The translations under genes were made by a program, and so were the position numbers. A stretch of DNA of 64,000 nucleotides from Actinoplanes utahensis (lineage in GTDB: Bacteria > Actinomycetota > Actinomycetes > Mycobacteriales > Micromonosporaceae): the NCBI RefSeq assembly GCF_016862455.1, contig NZ_BOMZ01000103.1, positions 1 through 64,000 of the forward strand, read 5' to 3'. Below are positions 9,362 to 18,223 of this stretch, in pieces. Below the pieces are notes generated by a model, which was not told the DNA's origin, did not search any database, and was given only the letters and a program-made list of their open reading frames with translations. The first letter of the stretch is position 1. The number at the start of each line of letters is the position of its first letter.

Positions 9362-9852
9362 CGACGATCGGCATCACCGGCCACATCCGGCTGCGGCCCC
9401 CCACCCCCCGGCTGGTTCTCGCTGAGCTGGTCCGCCTGCTCTCCGCCCAACCAGCCCCGCACGGTGTCACCTGCCTGGCCGAGGGTTCCGACCGGCTCTT
9501 CGCCGAGGCGCTCCAGGCCTGCGGCGGCACGTTCGACGTGGTGCTCCCGGTGCCCGCGGACCTGCCCGACCCGGAGTCCGATCGAGAGTTGCGATCCCTG
9601 CTGGCGAGTGCCCGCGATGTCACCCGGGTGGCCGAGCCGGGCCCGCCCGAGGCGTCCTATGAGATCGCCAGCAGCATCGTGGTGGAGCGCTGTGACCTGC
9701 TGATCGCCGTCTGGGACGGCACCTCCGCCGGGGTGCGCGGCGGCACCGCGGAGACGGTGGCCTGGGCCCGTGCCATGGACAAGCCGGTTCAGGTGGTCTG
9801 GCCGGCCGGCGCCCGGCGTGGGGTCACCGTGGCGCCCGTCCCGGTCGGCTGA
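9358..9852 (+). CDS. SLOG-superfamily (LOG/DprA-like Rossmann) protein
   Basis: A 164-residue protein with SLOG-like features. These are a glycine-rich N-terminal strand-loop (TIGITGHIRL), LAEGSDRLFAEAL, and a C-terminal CDLLIAVWDG followed by RGGTAETVAWARAMD. SLOG proteins bind or process nucleotides and nucleotide derivatives, and several families act as sensors or effectors in nucleotide-based conflict systems. The GTG start at 9358 sits in a GTGA overlap with the TrkA-RyR stop. I infer that it makes, cleaves or senses the ligand of its membrane neighbour. The last 64 bp overlap the 3' end of the convergent SCO2521-like gene. Confidence 0.7.
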   Translation: MTTIGITGHIRLRPPTPRLVLAELVRLLSAQPAPHGVTCLAEGSDRLFAEALQACGGTFDVVLPVPADLPDPESDRELRSLLASARDVTRVAEPGPPEASYEIASSIVVERCDLLIAVWDGTSAGVRGGTAETVAWARAMDKPVQVVWPAGARRGVTVAPVPVG

Positions 9853-10781
9853 TCCACGTAGCCGCCCGAGGGGCGCAGCATCGTCAGCGCGCTCATGGTG
9901 AGCTGATCCCGGACCCGCGTCACCGACGCCTCCCACTGCCGGGAGAAGCCCGGCCGGTGCTCCAGCGCCTCCCACATCGGCGCCAGATGGTCGGCCACCC
10001 GGGCGGCGGGCATCCAGAGGTGCAGCAGGTGATCCACCGCGGGCTGGAGCCGGGCGATCTTCTGGGCCCGGCTGCGATGGCTGGTCAGGGTGGAGTCGAG
10101 CAGGCTCACCAGGGTGGTCAGGAGCCAGTCGTGCAGCGCCAGGTCCTCACAGAGCGCGACCACCGAGGCGAGGTCGTCACCCGGTGTGGTGATGTGCAGG
10201 GTGCGGAAGTCGTCGGCGTCGATGGTGTACGTGCCGCTCATCTCGCTCTGATCGAGCTCGGCCACCCAGCGCAGGCGGACCCGCGGGGCGCGGACGGCGG
10301 GCCGGTGGTCGAGCAGCGGTGAGCGTTGCACGGTGTCCAGCATCCGGCCGGCGACCGCGCCGACGTCCAGCGCCGGGCTGCCCTCGGCCGGGTTGAGCAC
10401 GCCCGCCACCAGGGCGGGCTGGCGGAACCGGCCGATCGTCTCGATCCGGCCCGGGTTCGCCAGATAGTGCGACCAGGCCAGGCGGCGGGTCGTCGAGGAG
10501 GCGGTGACCCGGGCGTACGACGAGCCTTGGGCGACATGCCCGCCGACGATGGTGGCGTGCGCGACGACGGTGCCGACGGCGCGGGTGCGGCTGCCGGGCA
10601 CGGTCGGGAGGGGACAGTCGACGCCGTGCAGCCGGTCGGGGGAGAGGGCGTAGGCGATGGGGCGGTCGGACAGCCGGACCCGTTCGCCCATCACGAGGTC
10701 GAGGATCTCGCCGGTGCGCTCGCGGGACAGCGGCGTCGAGTGCTGCAGGAGTCCGGTCTGGACTTCTCCGAAGGCCAACAT
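9789..10781 (-). CDS. SCO2521 family protein (function unknown)
   Basis: A 330-residue protein that I recognise as the uncharacterised actinobacterial family named after Streptomyces SCO2521, from the opening LAFGEVQTGLLQHST and the segment YALSPDRLHGVDCPLPT. No catalytic motif or membrane helix is evident. The ATG at 10781 has an excellent ribosome-binding site (GGAGGAATC). In other actinobacteria members of this family travel with SCO2522-SCO2525 homologues. Here SCO2522, 2523 and 2524 homologues lie 6-10 kb away, also on the minus strand, with two plus-strand genes inserted between. Its 3' end runs 64 bp into the SLOG gene on the other strand. Confidence 0.75.
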   Translation of the reverse strand: MLAFGEVQTGLLQHSTPLSRERTGEILDLVMGERVRLSDRPIAYALSPDRLHGVDCPLPTVPGSRTRAVGTVVAHATIVGGHVAQGSSYARVTASSTTRRLAWSHYLANPGRIETIGRFRQPALVAGVLNPAEGSPALDVGAVAGRMLDTVQRSPLLDHRPAVRAPRVRLRWVAELDQSEMSGTYTIDADDFRTLHITTPGDDLASVVALCEDLALHDWLLTTLVSLLDSTLTSHRSRAQKIARLQPAVDHLLHLWMPAARVADHLAPMWEALEHRPGFSRQWEASVTRVRDQLTMSALTMLRPSGGYVDQPTGTGATVTPRRAPAGQTT

Positions 10782-11004
10782 GATTCCTCCGCGTACGGCG
10801 ATGGAGCGCCGGGCAGGCGGCCGCCGGTTCCATCGTGACGGTCCCGGACCCGGCGGGGCAAACGCGGATCAGACAGGGCCTGGCCGGGCGCGATTCCGCG
10901 CAAGGGAGCATAAGCGCTGGCCACCGCAGGCGGTGGGAGGGTCAGCCGGAGGGGCGAAATTTGGGCAGTACCCCCGCGGTGGAGTAACCATCTAGTGTCA
11001 TGGA

Positions 11005-11979
11005 GTGACCTATACGAACGTCGATGCCATCGTGGTCGGCGCCGGCGTCTGTGGCCTCACCACCGCGCTGTGTCTGGCGTGGCGCGGAGTGAAGGTGACC
11101 GTCGTCGCCCGCGAGTTCCCCCCGGCCACCAGTTCGTGCGCGGCCGGTGCCATGTGGGGGCCGTTCCTGGTCGACCACACCGACGCCGAGCGGTGGGCCC
11201 GGGAGTCCCTGGCGGTGTTCCGGGAGCTGGCCGCCGACCCGGCGTCCGGGGTGACGATGGTGCGCGGGATCGAGGCCGCCCGTGCGGAGATCCGCCCGCA
11301 CTCCTGGCTGCGGTACACCGGTGACCTGGAGGTCTGCGACGTGCCGCAGCTTCCCGACGGGTTCCGCTCGGGCTGGCGTTACACCACGGCGGCCACCGAC
11401 ATGCCGGTGTACTCGCGCTATCTGCTCGCCCGGCTGCGGGACGCCGGCGGCCGGATCGAGCGGACCGCGATCCGGTCGTTGCGGGAGCTGTACGGCCGGG
11501 CCCGGGTGATCGTGAACTGCAGTGGCGGCGGCGCCCGCACACTGGCCGCCGACGACGAGGTGCGCCCGATGCGCGGCCGGATCGTGGTGGTGGAGAACCC
11601 GGGCATCAAGGAGTTCTTCGCGGAGCACGGCGAGGCCCCCGACCTCACCTACTTCATCCCGCACGGCGACCGGGTGGTGCTGGGCAGCACGCTGGAGCCG
11701 CCGGGTGAGCCGCAGCGCCCGGCTCCCGAGGTGGTCGACGGCATCATCGCCCGGTGCGCGGCGATCAAACCGGGCCTGGCCGACGCCCGGGTGCTCGAAT
11801 CCCGTGCCGGGTACCGCCCGATGCGCCGCCGGATCCGGGTGGAGCCGGCCGTCGTGGACGGTCACCTGGTGATCCACAACTACGGGCACGGCGGTGGCGG
11901 GGTGACCGTCTCCTGGGGATGCGCCCACGAGGTCGCGGCGCTGCTGGAGGAGCATGCCGTGTGGTCCCGCGTGGCATGA
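11005..11979 (+). CDS. FAD-dependent D-amino-acid oxidase family protein
   Basis: A 324-residue flavoenzyme of the DAAO/DADOX family. It has the dinucleotide-binding loop G12-A-G14-V-C-G17, a family substrate-arginine region (RPMRRRIRVE) and the C-terminal FAD signature NYGHGGGGVTVSWGCA. The expected chemistry is oxidative deamination of a D-amino acid or related amine to the oxo-acid, ammonia and hydrogen peroxide; the actual substrate cannot be read. GTG 11005 has no clear ribosome-binding site. A -10-like TAGTGT (10993-10998) ends 6 bp before the start, so a leaderless transcript is plausible. The gene is 88 bp upstream of the NACHT gene on the same strand. Confidence 0.82.
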   Translation: MTYTNVDAIVVGAGVCGLTTALCLAWRGVKVTVVAREFPPATSSCAAGAMWGPFLVDHTDAERWARESLAVFRELAADPASGVTMVRGIEAARAEIRPHSWLRYTGDLEVCDVPQLPDGFRSGWRYTTAATDMPVYSRYLLARLRDAGGRIERTAIRSLRELYGRARVIVNCSGGGARTLAADDEVRPMRGRIVVVENPGIKEFFAEHGEAPDLTYFIPHGDRVVLGSTLEPPGEPQRPAPEVVDGIIARCAAIKPGLADARVLESRAGYRPMRRRIRVEPAVVDGHLVIHNYGHGGGGVTVSWGCAHEVAALLEEHAVWSRVA

Positions 11980-12067
11980 GCCATGCATCGACGGCGATGA
12001 CGGTCCCCGATCCTGGCGCAGGCGGCATACGCTGGACTCGCGTGTGCTCCGCCGAGGGGGGAAGCGG

Positions 12068-15000
12068 TTGACCAGAGCGTATATCTCCGCCACGTTCGAG
12101 GATCTCCGGGAATGCCGGGCCGCGGTCCAGTCCGCCCTCTCCCAGCTGGAGATGAACTATCGGACGATGGAGGTGTACGTCGCCGAGGGCCGGGCCCCGC
12201 TGGAGCGCTGCCTGGAGGACGTCGCCGGATGCGACCTCTACATCGGCATCTTCGCCTGGCGGTACGGTTACCGCCCGCCCGGCCACACCAAATCGATCAC
12301 CCACCTGGAGTACGAGCACGCTGTCCACCTCGGCAAACAGTGCCTGATCTTCCTCCTCGACGAGGATGCACTGTGGCCGGTGAAATACGTGGACCGCGGC
12401 GCCGACGCGGCCGCCGTGGCCGATCTGCGCAAGACCGTCGCCCGTGACCACCTGTGCAGCTTCTTCACCAACGACGAGAACCTGGCCCTCCAGGTGGTCG
12501 CCGCGGTCACCCGCTATCTCTCGCACGCCGTGCCCGAGCCGGCGCTCCCGCCCGGCCCGGTTCCCGGCGAGGGGCTCGACGACGAGTCCCGCGAGCGCTA
12601 CTTCGAACGGCTCCGCCAGCAGTACGGCGACCTCGACCTGGACGCCCTCTCCGAGAACCAGCCGGACGGGTACGCCCGGGCCCAGCTCTCCTCGGTCTTC
12701 GTGGAGCCGTACGTCCGGGCCGAACAGCCGCCGGAGCTGCCCCGCCCGCTGCGGCACGAGCTGGACGCCACGGTCCGCGGGCGCGGCGCCGTCGCCGAGG
12801 ACCCGGAGGTGGCCGACCTGGTGCGCTTCTACACGGCGTACCAGAACCGGCCCCTGCAACTGGTCCTGGACGTGCTGCCCGGCGTGGAGCAGCAGCGGTT
12901 CGTGCTGCTCGGCGAGCCCGGCGCGGGCAAGTCGGCGGTGGTCCGTTACCTCGCCCTCGCGCTGACCTGGGAGCGCCCCGACGACCGGCTCCGGCACCTG
13001 GCCGGGCACCTGCCGATCCTGGTCGAGGTCCGGCTCTACGCGGCGGCGTACTCCTCCGGTGAGTGCCGGACCTTCCTGGACTACCTGGCCCGGCGCGCCG
13101 ACACCGACGGCTACCAGCACGAGCCGGAGGCGCTGCGCAACCATCTGAGCCGCAACGAGCCGGCCGTGGTGATCTTCGACGGGCTGGACGAGATCCTCGA
13201 CGCTCGGGTCCGCGACGACATCGCCGGCCAGATCGCCGCGTTCGCCGGGACCTTCCCCCGGGCCCGGATCATCGTCACCTCCCGCCTCGCCGAGTACCAG
13301 CGCCGCATCCTCAGCGGCGCCGGCTTCGCCCACTACACGCTGCAGGACTTCGACTCCCGGCACACCTCGGAGTTCCTCGACCGCTGGTTCCGGCTGACCC
13401 AGCCGGACCGTCCGGTGGAGGCGGCCCGCCGCCGGGACCTGGTCGGCGCCGCGATCCGGCAGTCCCGCGAGCTGACCGAGCTGGCCGGCAACCCGATGCT
13501 GCTGAGCATCCTGGCCATCATCGGCCAGCACCGGATGCTGCCGAAACACCGCTGGCAGCTTTACAACCAGGCGGCCAACGCGCTGGTCGAGCGGTGGGAC
13601 AACATCCGGCACCTGGACGACCGGGTGCCCGGCGCGGCGTTCGTCGACGCCGAGGACAAGCGGGAGGTGCTGCGCCAGCTCGCCTACGCGATGCAGTTCG
13701 GCCTGGACGGCCTGAACGCCGGTTACGTCGGCCGTGAGCAGCTGAAACGGCGCCTCGCCGATTACCTGGAGGACCATTACAACCTGCGGACCACCGCCGC
13801 GGTCGAGGCGGCCGTCGTGGTGATCGGCCAGCTCCGCGAGCGCAGTTTCATCCTGAGCCGGTACACCGACGGCGGGTACGGCTTCGTGCACCGTACCTTC
13901 CTGGAGTTCTTCTGCGCCTGGGCGATCGTCCGCAAGGTGCAGCACACCAGCGAGTGGTCGTTCGAGCGGGTGGTCCAGCTCTTCCAAGAGCGCTGGCACG
14001 ACCCGGCGTGGCGGGAGGTGCTCCGGCTGGTGGCCGGTGAGCTGCACGCCCCGCTCGCCGCCGATCTGGTGCGGTTCCTGGTCACCGGCGCCTACCCGGA
14101 GTGGCCGCCCCGGACCACCGCCGCCCAGGACCCGCCCCCGCCGCCGTGGAACGTCGCGCTCGCCGTGCAGTGCCTGGCCGTGATCCGCCCGCTGAGCCAG
14201 ACCGGCCGGGCCGTGGAGCTGACCCTGCATCACATCATCAAGGTGATCGACTACTGTGCCCGGGCCCAGGACCCGGCGGCGATCGCCCTGCTCGGCGAGG
14301 AGATCCTGCCCGCGATCGAGGCGATCGGCCCGCAGTGGCCGGCCCGCCAGGCGCAGACCTACCTGGCCTGGTACGCCGAGTACGGCTGCCGTCTGGTGGT
14401 GAACCCCGCGGCGTCGTACGCGGCCCGGGTCGCCGCCATGATGGCGAGTCAGGAGGACCGCATCGACGAGGTGCTCACCGACCTGATGGACACCGCCGAC
14501 GACGTCCGGGTGGTGTGCGCGGCGGTGGCCGGCCTCGGCGAACTGGTCCGCCGCTCCTACCGCGGGGAGTACCGGGTGGACGTCACGCTGGCGAAACGCC
14601 GCCTGATCGAGACGGCCAGCGGCGACCGCGCCGATCCCCGGGCGGTGGTCCGGCTCGCCGCGGCCAGGGCGCTCGGCGCCGTCGCCGGCACCGACCCGAA
14701 GATCCACGCGGTGCTGTTGCAGATGGTCCTGAAGGAGAGCTTCGCCGACGCCCGGCTGGCCGCCGTGCAGGCCCTCGGCGACCGCTTCCACGCCGACCGG
14801 GAGACCGACGACGTGCTGCTCGGCCTGCTGCACGAGAACCGGCACACCGCGGTGCGGGTGGCCGCGGTCCAGGTCCTCACCCGGGACCGCCAGATCCGCA
14901 CGCCGGTGGAGACCGCGCTGCTCACCGCCGTGCGGGGGGACGACGACGCCGAGGTGGTCGAGCTGGCGGCGCGGGCGCTGCTACCCCGCCGGGCGGTCAC

Positions 15001-16288
15001 CGACCAGGTGCGCCGGGTGCTGGCCGAGCGGCTCGGCGACGATCCGGCCGGCGGCGTGCGCCGGGTCGCGGTCCGCCTGCTCGGGCAGTTCGGGCACGAA
15101 CCGGAGCTGGTCGAACGCGTTCGGCGCGACCCGGACGGCGCGGTGGTGCGGGAGGCCGCCGGGGTGCTCGGCGCGCGCGTCGACGGGCCGTACACCGCGC
15201 TCTGCGGTGCCCTGGTGGACCGATGGGAGAGCGAGCCGGACGAAGTGATCCGGCTGGTCGTCGTGCGGATGCTCAACGAGGTGTGCCAGACCGACCGGCG
15301 TACCGATCAGGTCCTGGCCGTGGCCGCCCAGCACGACTCGGCCCCGGCGGTGCGGCTGGCCGCCGCCGAGGCGCTCAGCAGCCGCTCGCCCGGCGACCGG
15401 GGGCGCGCGGTCTTCGGCCACATCGTCACGCACGACTCGTCGGCGCAGGTCCGGCTGGTCGCCGTGCAGGCGCTCAGCCGGGATCCGGACCTGGCCGCCA
15501 CGGCGATCCTGGCCCGGGTCCCGATGGTGGACACCGACATGCGGGTCCGGGCCGCCGCCACCCGCGGCCTGGCCGGCCGGGACCTCGACGAGACGGTCGG
15601 GCGGCGACTGGTCGAGCTGACCGCGGCCCGGCACCACCCGCAGATCCGGCTGGCCGCGGTGGAGGCGCTCGAGGAGAGCCGGCCACGCGGCATCGACCTG
15701 GTCGCCGTCTTCCAGGACCGCACCACCAGCGACACCGTGGGCGAGGTGTTCGCCGCCGCCGCGGTGGCCGCTCTCGCGCACTCCGGCGGCGCCGCGGAAC
15801 TGTGGCCGATCATCGCCGCCCGGGCCGCCGACGACCCCAATCCGCAGGTCCGTTCGGCCGCGGTGGCCCTGCTCGCCTCGGCCGCCGGGTTCGCCGGGGC
15901 GCAGGAGATCATCCAGGATCGGCTGCGCCGGGACGGCGACACCGAGGTGGTCGTCGCGGCCGCGCAGGCGGGTCTGGCGCTCGGCATGGACGAGGTTCCG
16001 CGCCTGCTCATCCCGCGGCTGGACGACGCGGACGCGCATCTGCGGTGCACGATCATCCGGCTGCTCGCCGCCCGCCTGGCCACCGACGAGGAGGGCCGCG
16101 ACGCGGTGCTGCGGCAGGCGCGGACGGAGAACCGTGAGGTGCGCCGGGCGGCCGTGGAGGCGCTCACCGTGGTGGCCGACCTGCCCGAGGTCCGCGCGGT
16201 GCTCGCGGAGCGGACCGACGACACCGACCATTTCGTCCGGGCCACCGCCAAGCGCCTGCTCGGCGGGCGCCCGGGGGACGCGGTCTGA
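12068..16288 (+). CDS. DUF4062-NACHT NTPase with C-terminal HEAT repeats
   Basis: A 1406-residue STAND-type NTPase. It begins with a DUF4062 domain (TRAYISATFEDLRECRAAV, about residues 2-90), then a linker. The NACHT module has Walker A G282-EPGAG-K288-S289, Walker B FDGLDE (371-375) and the sensor strand ARIIVTSRL. From about residue 800 to the end come many HEAT repeats rich in the pattern RLAAVQAL. Such proteins usually sense a trigger through the repeats, oligomerise and signal through the N-terminal domain; many are antiphage or programmed-death factors. The start is a TTG preceded by a very strong ribosome-binding site (GAGGGGGGAAG). GTG at 12044 is an alternative. The trigger and output are unknown. 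Confidence 0.82.
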   Translation: MTRAYISATFEDLRECRAAVQSALSQLEMNYRTMEVYVAEGRAPLERCLEDVAGCDLYIGIFAWRYGYRPPGHTKSITHLEYEHAVHLGKQCLIFLLDEDALWPVKYVDRGADAAAVADLRKTVARDHLCSFFTNDENLALQVVAAVTRYLSHAVPEPALPPGPVPGEGLDDESRERYFERLRQQYGDLDLDALSENQPDGYARAQLSSVFVEPYVRAEQPPELPRPLRHELDATVRGRGAVAEDPEVADLVRFYTAYQNRPLQLVLDVLPGVEQQRFVLLGEPGAGKSAVVRYLALALTWERPDDRLRHLAGHLPILVEVRLYAAAYSSGECRTFLDYLARRADTDGYQHEPEALRNHLSRNEPAVVIFDGLDEILDARVRDDIAGQIAAFAGTFPRARIIVTSRLAEYQRRILSGAGFAHYTLQDFDSRHTSEFLDRWFRLTQPDRPVEAARRRDLVGAAIRQSRELTELAGNPMLLSILAIIGQHRMLPKHRWQLYNQAANALVERWDNIRHLDDRVPGAAFVDAEDKREVLRQLAYAMQFGLDGLNAGYVGREQLKRRLADYLEDHYNLRTTAAVEAAVVVIGQLRERSFILSRYTDGGYGFVHRTFLEFFCAWAIVRKVQHTSEWSFERVVQLFQERWHDPAWREVLRLVAGELHAPLAADLVRFLVTGAYPEWPPRTTAAQDPPPPPWNVALAVQCLAVIRPLSQTGRAVELTLHHIIKVIDYCARAQDPAAIALLGEEILPAIEAIGPQWPARQAQTYLAWYAEYGCRLVVNPAASYAARVAAMMASQEDRIDEVLTDLMDTADDVRVVCAAVAGLGELVRRSYRGEYRVDVTLAKRRLIETASGDRADPRAVVRLAAARALGAVAGTDPKIHAVLLQMVLKESFADARLAAVQALGDRFHADRETDDVLLGLLHENRHTAVRVAAVQVLTRDRQIRTPVETALLTAVRGDDDAEVVELAARALLPRRAVTDQVRRVLAERLGDDPAGGVRRVAVRLLGQFGHEPELVERVRRDPDGAVVREAAGVLGARVDGPYTALCGALVDRWESEPDEVIRLVVVRMLNEVCQTDRRTDQVLAVAAQHDSAPAVRLAAAEALSSRSPGDRGRAVFGHIVTHDSSAQVRLVAVQALSRDPDLAATAILARVPMVDTDMRVRAAATRGLAGRDLDETVGRRLVELTAARHHPQIRLAAVEALEESRPRGIDLVAVFQDRTTSDTVGEVFAAAAVAALAHSGGAAELWPIIAARAADDPNPQVRSAAVALLASAAGFAGAQEIIQDRLRRDGDTEVVVAAAQAGLALGMDEVPRLLIPRLDDADAHLRCTIIRLLAARLATDEEGRDAVLRQARTENREVRRAAVEALTVVADLPEVRAVLAERTDDTDHFVRATAKRLLGGRPGDAV

Positions 16289-16319
16289 GCCCGTCCCCCG
16301 GCAGCCCGGCGGGGGTGGG

Positions 16320-17282
16320 TCAGTCGCTGATGAAGAGGTACTCGGTGCGCTCCAGGATGTCCTTGGGCAGGTCGATGCCCTCGGCCCGGCTGCGGGTGAG
16401 CACCTGGTTCATCACCTTCTCGGCGATCGGGACCTGGCCGAGGACCACCCGGGTGGCGACCTCGGTCTCCACGAACCGGCTGCCCAGGATGGAGAAGGTG
16501 CGGTACGCGGTGAACGGGGTGGCCCGCTCGTTGACCTGCATCACGGCCGGCAGTTCGGTCCAGTCCCGGGGCAGGGACGCCGGCATCCGCACCGGCTCGA
16601 CCACCTGACGGTCCTTGTTGCGCAGCACGCCGAGGCGCAGCAACTGCCAGACCGCGGCGAGGTAGGCGCAGGACCAGATGTTCTCGTCGTCCCACAGCTC
16701 GACGTCGACGAAGATCGAATGCCGGTTCACCGCGTTCTGCAGGGCGGGCCGCCACCGGTTGGCCGACATCGCCAGCGGGCTCTCCAGGACCGAGGAGTTC
16801 TGGCCGTTGGAGAGCCATCCGGTGTCCATCAGCGGCGGGCGGCTGCCGTTCGCCCCGGGGATCGGCTCGGCCACCAGTTGGTCGCGTACCAGCCGGGCCA
16901 GGTCGATGTCGCCGGCCTTGGCGCAGGCCGACTCCCGGGCCAGGTAGTCGATGGTCAGCCCGTTCTCGCCGGCGGCCGCGAGGACCATCTCGATCAGGTC
17001 GGCCGGGGTGCCGAGCTGGCTGAAGTAGTCGTCGATCAGGAAGCAGGTGGAGATCCGCGGGCGGCTCTTGCCGTGCCGGTCGGCGCCGATGTCCCGGGCC
17101 GCGTCGACCCAGCGGGCGACCCGTTTGAAGTACGCGTCGAGATGCTTGCGCCCGAGGGCGAAGTCCTCCATGTAGAGGTGTCCCACCTCCAGCGACAGGT
17201 GGGAGAAGGGGACCGACTGGGGAGCCTCCCCGGCGCTCTTCTCACGGAAGGTGACCAACGGCTGGGCTGTGATCGTCGTCAT
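16320..17282 (-). CDS. SCO2522 family protein (function unknown)
   Basis: A 320-residue protein matching the uncharacterised SCO2522 family by its N-terminal block VPFSHLSLEVGHLYMEDF and by RISTCFLIDDYFSQLGTPAD. No known fold or active site is obvious to me. The ATG at 17282 overlaps the stop of the P-loop gene (ATGA, 17279-17282), so the SCO2524-, SCO2523- and SCO2522-like genes are a tightly coupled three-gene operon reading leftward. The stop is 31 bp from the convergent NACHT gene. The conserved Asp-Asp-Tyr in FLIDDYF and the acidic HLYMED patch are good residues to test. Confidence 0.75.
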   Translation of the reverse strand: MTTITAQPLVTFREKSAGEAPQSVPFSHLSLEVGHLYMEDFALGRKHLDAYFKRVARWVDAARDIGADRHGKSRPRISTCFLIDDYFSQLGTPADLIEMVLAAAGENGLTIDYLARESACAKAGDIDLARLVRDQLVAEPIPGANGSRPPLMDTGWLSNGQNSSVLESPLAMSANRWRPALQNAVNRHSIFVDVELWDDENIWSCAYLAAVWQLLRLGVLRNKDRQVVEPVRMPASLPRDWTELPAVMQVNERATPFTAYRTFSILGSRFVETEVATRVVLGQVPIAEKVMNQVLTRSRAEGIDLPKDILERTEYLFISD

Positions 17283-18223
17283 AGTGTCTCCCAGGCCTTC
17301 TGCTCCACGATGCGGCCGGCCAGCTCGTTGAAGGCGTCCCGCGTCTTCGGGTTGGCGATACCGTCCGCCACCTCGCTGTCCGTAATCAACTGCTCCTGCC
17401 ATTGCAGCATGGGATCGAGAGGCACGGAGCCCAACAGGCGACTGCGCCCGACGTGGTGATCGCCGGCCAGCTTGTTCAGTCGCTCGTTGCTGTCGTGCAG
17501 CCAGATGCCCTGCTTGGCGCTCAGGCCCCGCTGGGTCTCGGTCGTGGGGTCGATGATGGCGGTCCGCACGAATCGCAGATTGTCCATGAACTCCTCCGGG
17601 TCGTGGCCGAATTTCTCGGCGCTCTCCCGAAGGCCCCGCGGGCCGGCGACGAGGTTGCCGGCGGCCACCACGTGCTGCCGGGTCCACCGGTGGAAGACCA
17701 GCCACCGGCTGGTGATGTTGCGCATGGCCGGCGCCGCGGTGACCCGGAGGGCCAGCTCGACCGCCAGGTTGCGGCCCGCGCTCAGATCGATGAGGCAGAG
17801 ACTGAACTCGGCGTTCAGCTTGAGGAACAGGTCGAGACACTGGTCCACCAGGGCCTGCCGCTTGACGCTCACCGCGTCGCCGCCGACGTCGACGAAGTCA
17901 CCGCCGCCGACGTCGCCGGGCAGCAGGATGAGCCGGCCGGCGCCGGCCGGGCGGTGCCGGACAGCGGGCCGGTCGGTCTCCGCCCAGACGTCGATCTTGG
18001 CGGGCTGGTAGACGGTGCGCTGCAGGTAGCTGTGCATGCCGGTGCCGTCGGTGATGCCGTTCTCGGCACGCTCGATCCCGAAGATCGCGCCCGCGGTCGG
18101 TGAACCGAAGTCGAAGTCGAGGTAGCAGACGTCATTGCCCTGCAGGGCGCTCCGGTACAGCAGGTTGCTGCTGGTCACCGACCGCCCGGTGCCGCCCTTG
18201 TCGGACGCGGCGAAGATGAACAT
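17279..18223 (-). CDS. SCO2523 family ParA/MinD-like variant P-loop protein
   Basis: A 314-residue ParA/MinD-like protein beginning FIFAASDKGGTGRS. The deviant Walker A motif of this superfamily is KGGxGK[ST]. Here the signature lysine is K9, but the second, catalytic P-loop lysine is replaced by R14, a change known as a hallmark of the SCO2523 variant family. A Walker-like strand VCYLDFDFGSPTAGAIF and SLCLIDLSAGRNLAVE follow as in ParA. Nucleotide binding is plausible, while hydrolysis may be weak or absent. It overlaps its neighbours on both sides (TGATG upstream, ATGA downstream), implying stoichiometric co-expression with the SCO2522- and SCO2524-like proteins. Confidence 0.8.
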   Translation of the reverse strand: MFIFAASDKGGTGRSVTSSNLLYRSALQGNDVCYLDFDFGSPTAGAIFGIERAENGITDGTGMHSYLQRTVYQPAKIDVWAETDRPAVRHRPAGAGRLILLPGDVGGGDFVDVGGDAVSVKRQALVDQCLDLFLKLNAEFSLCLIDLSAGRNLAVELALRVTAAPAMRNITSRWLVFHRWTRQHVVAAGNLVAGPRGLRESAEKFGHDPEEFMDNLRFVRTAIIDPTTETQRGLSAKQGIWLHDSNERLNKLAGDHHVGRSRLLGSVPLDPMLQWQEQLITDSEVADGIANPKTRDAFNELAGRIVEQKAWETL

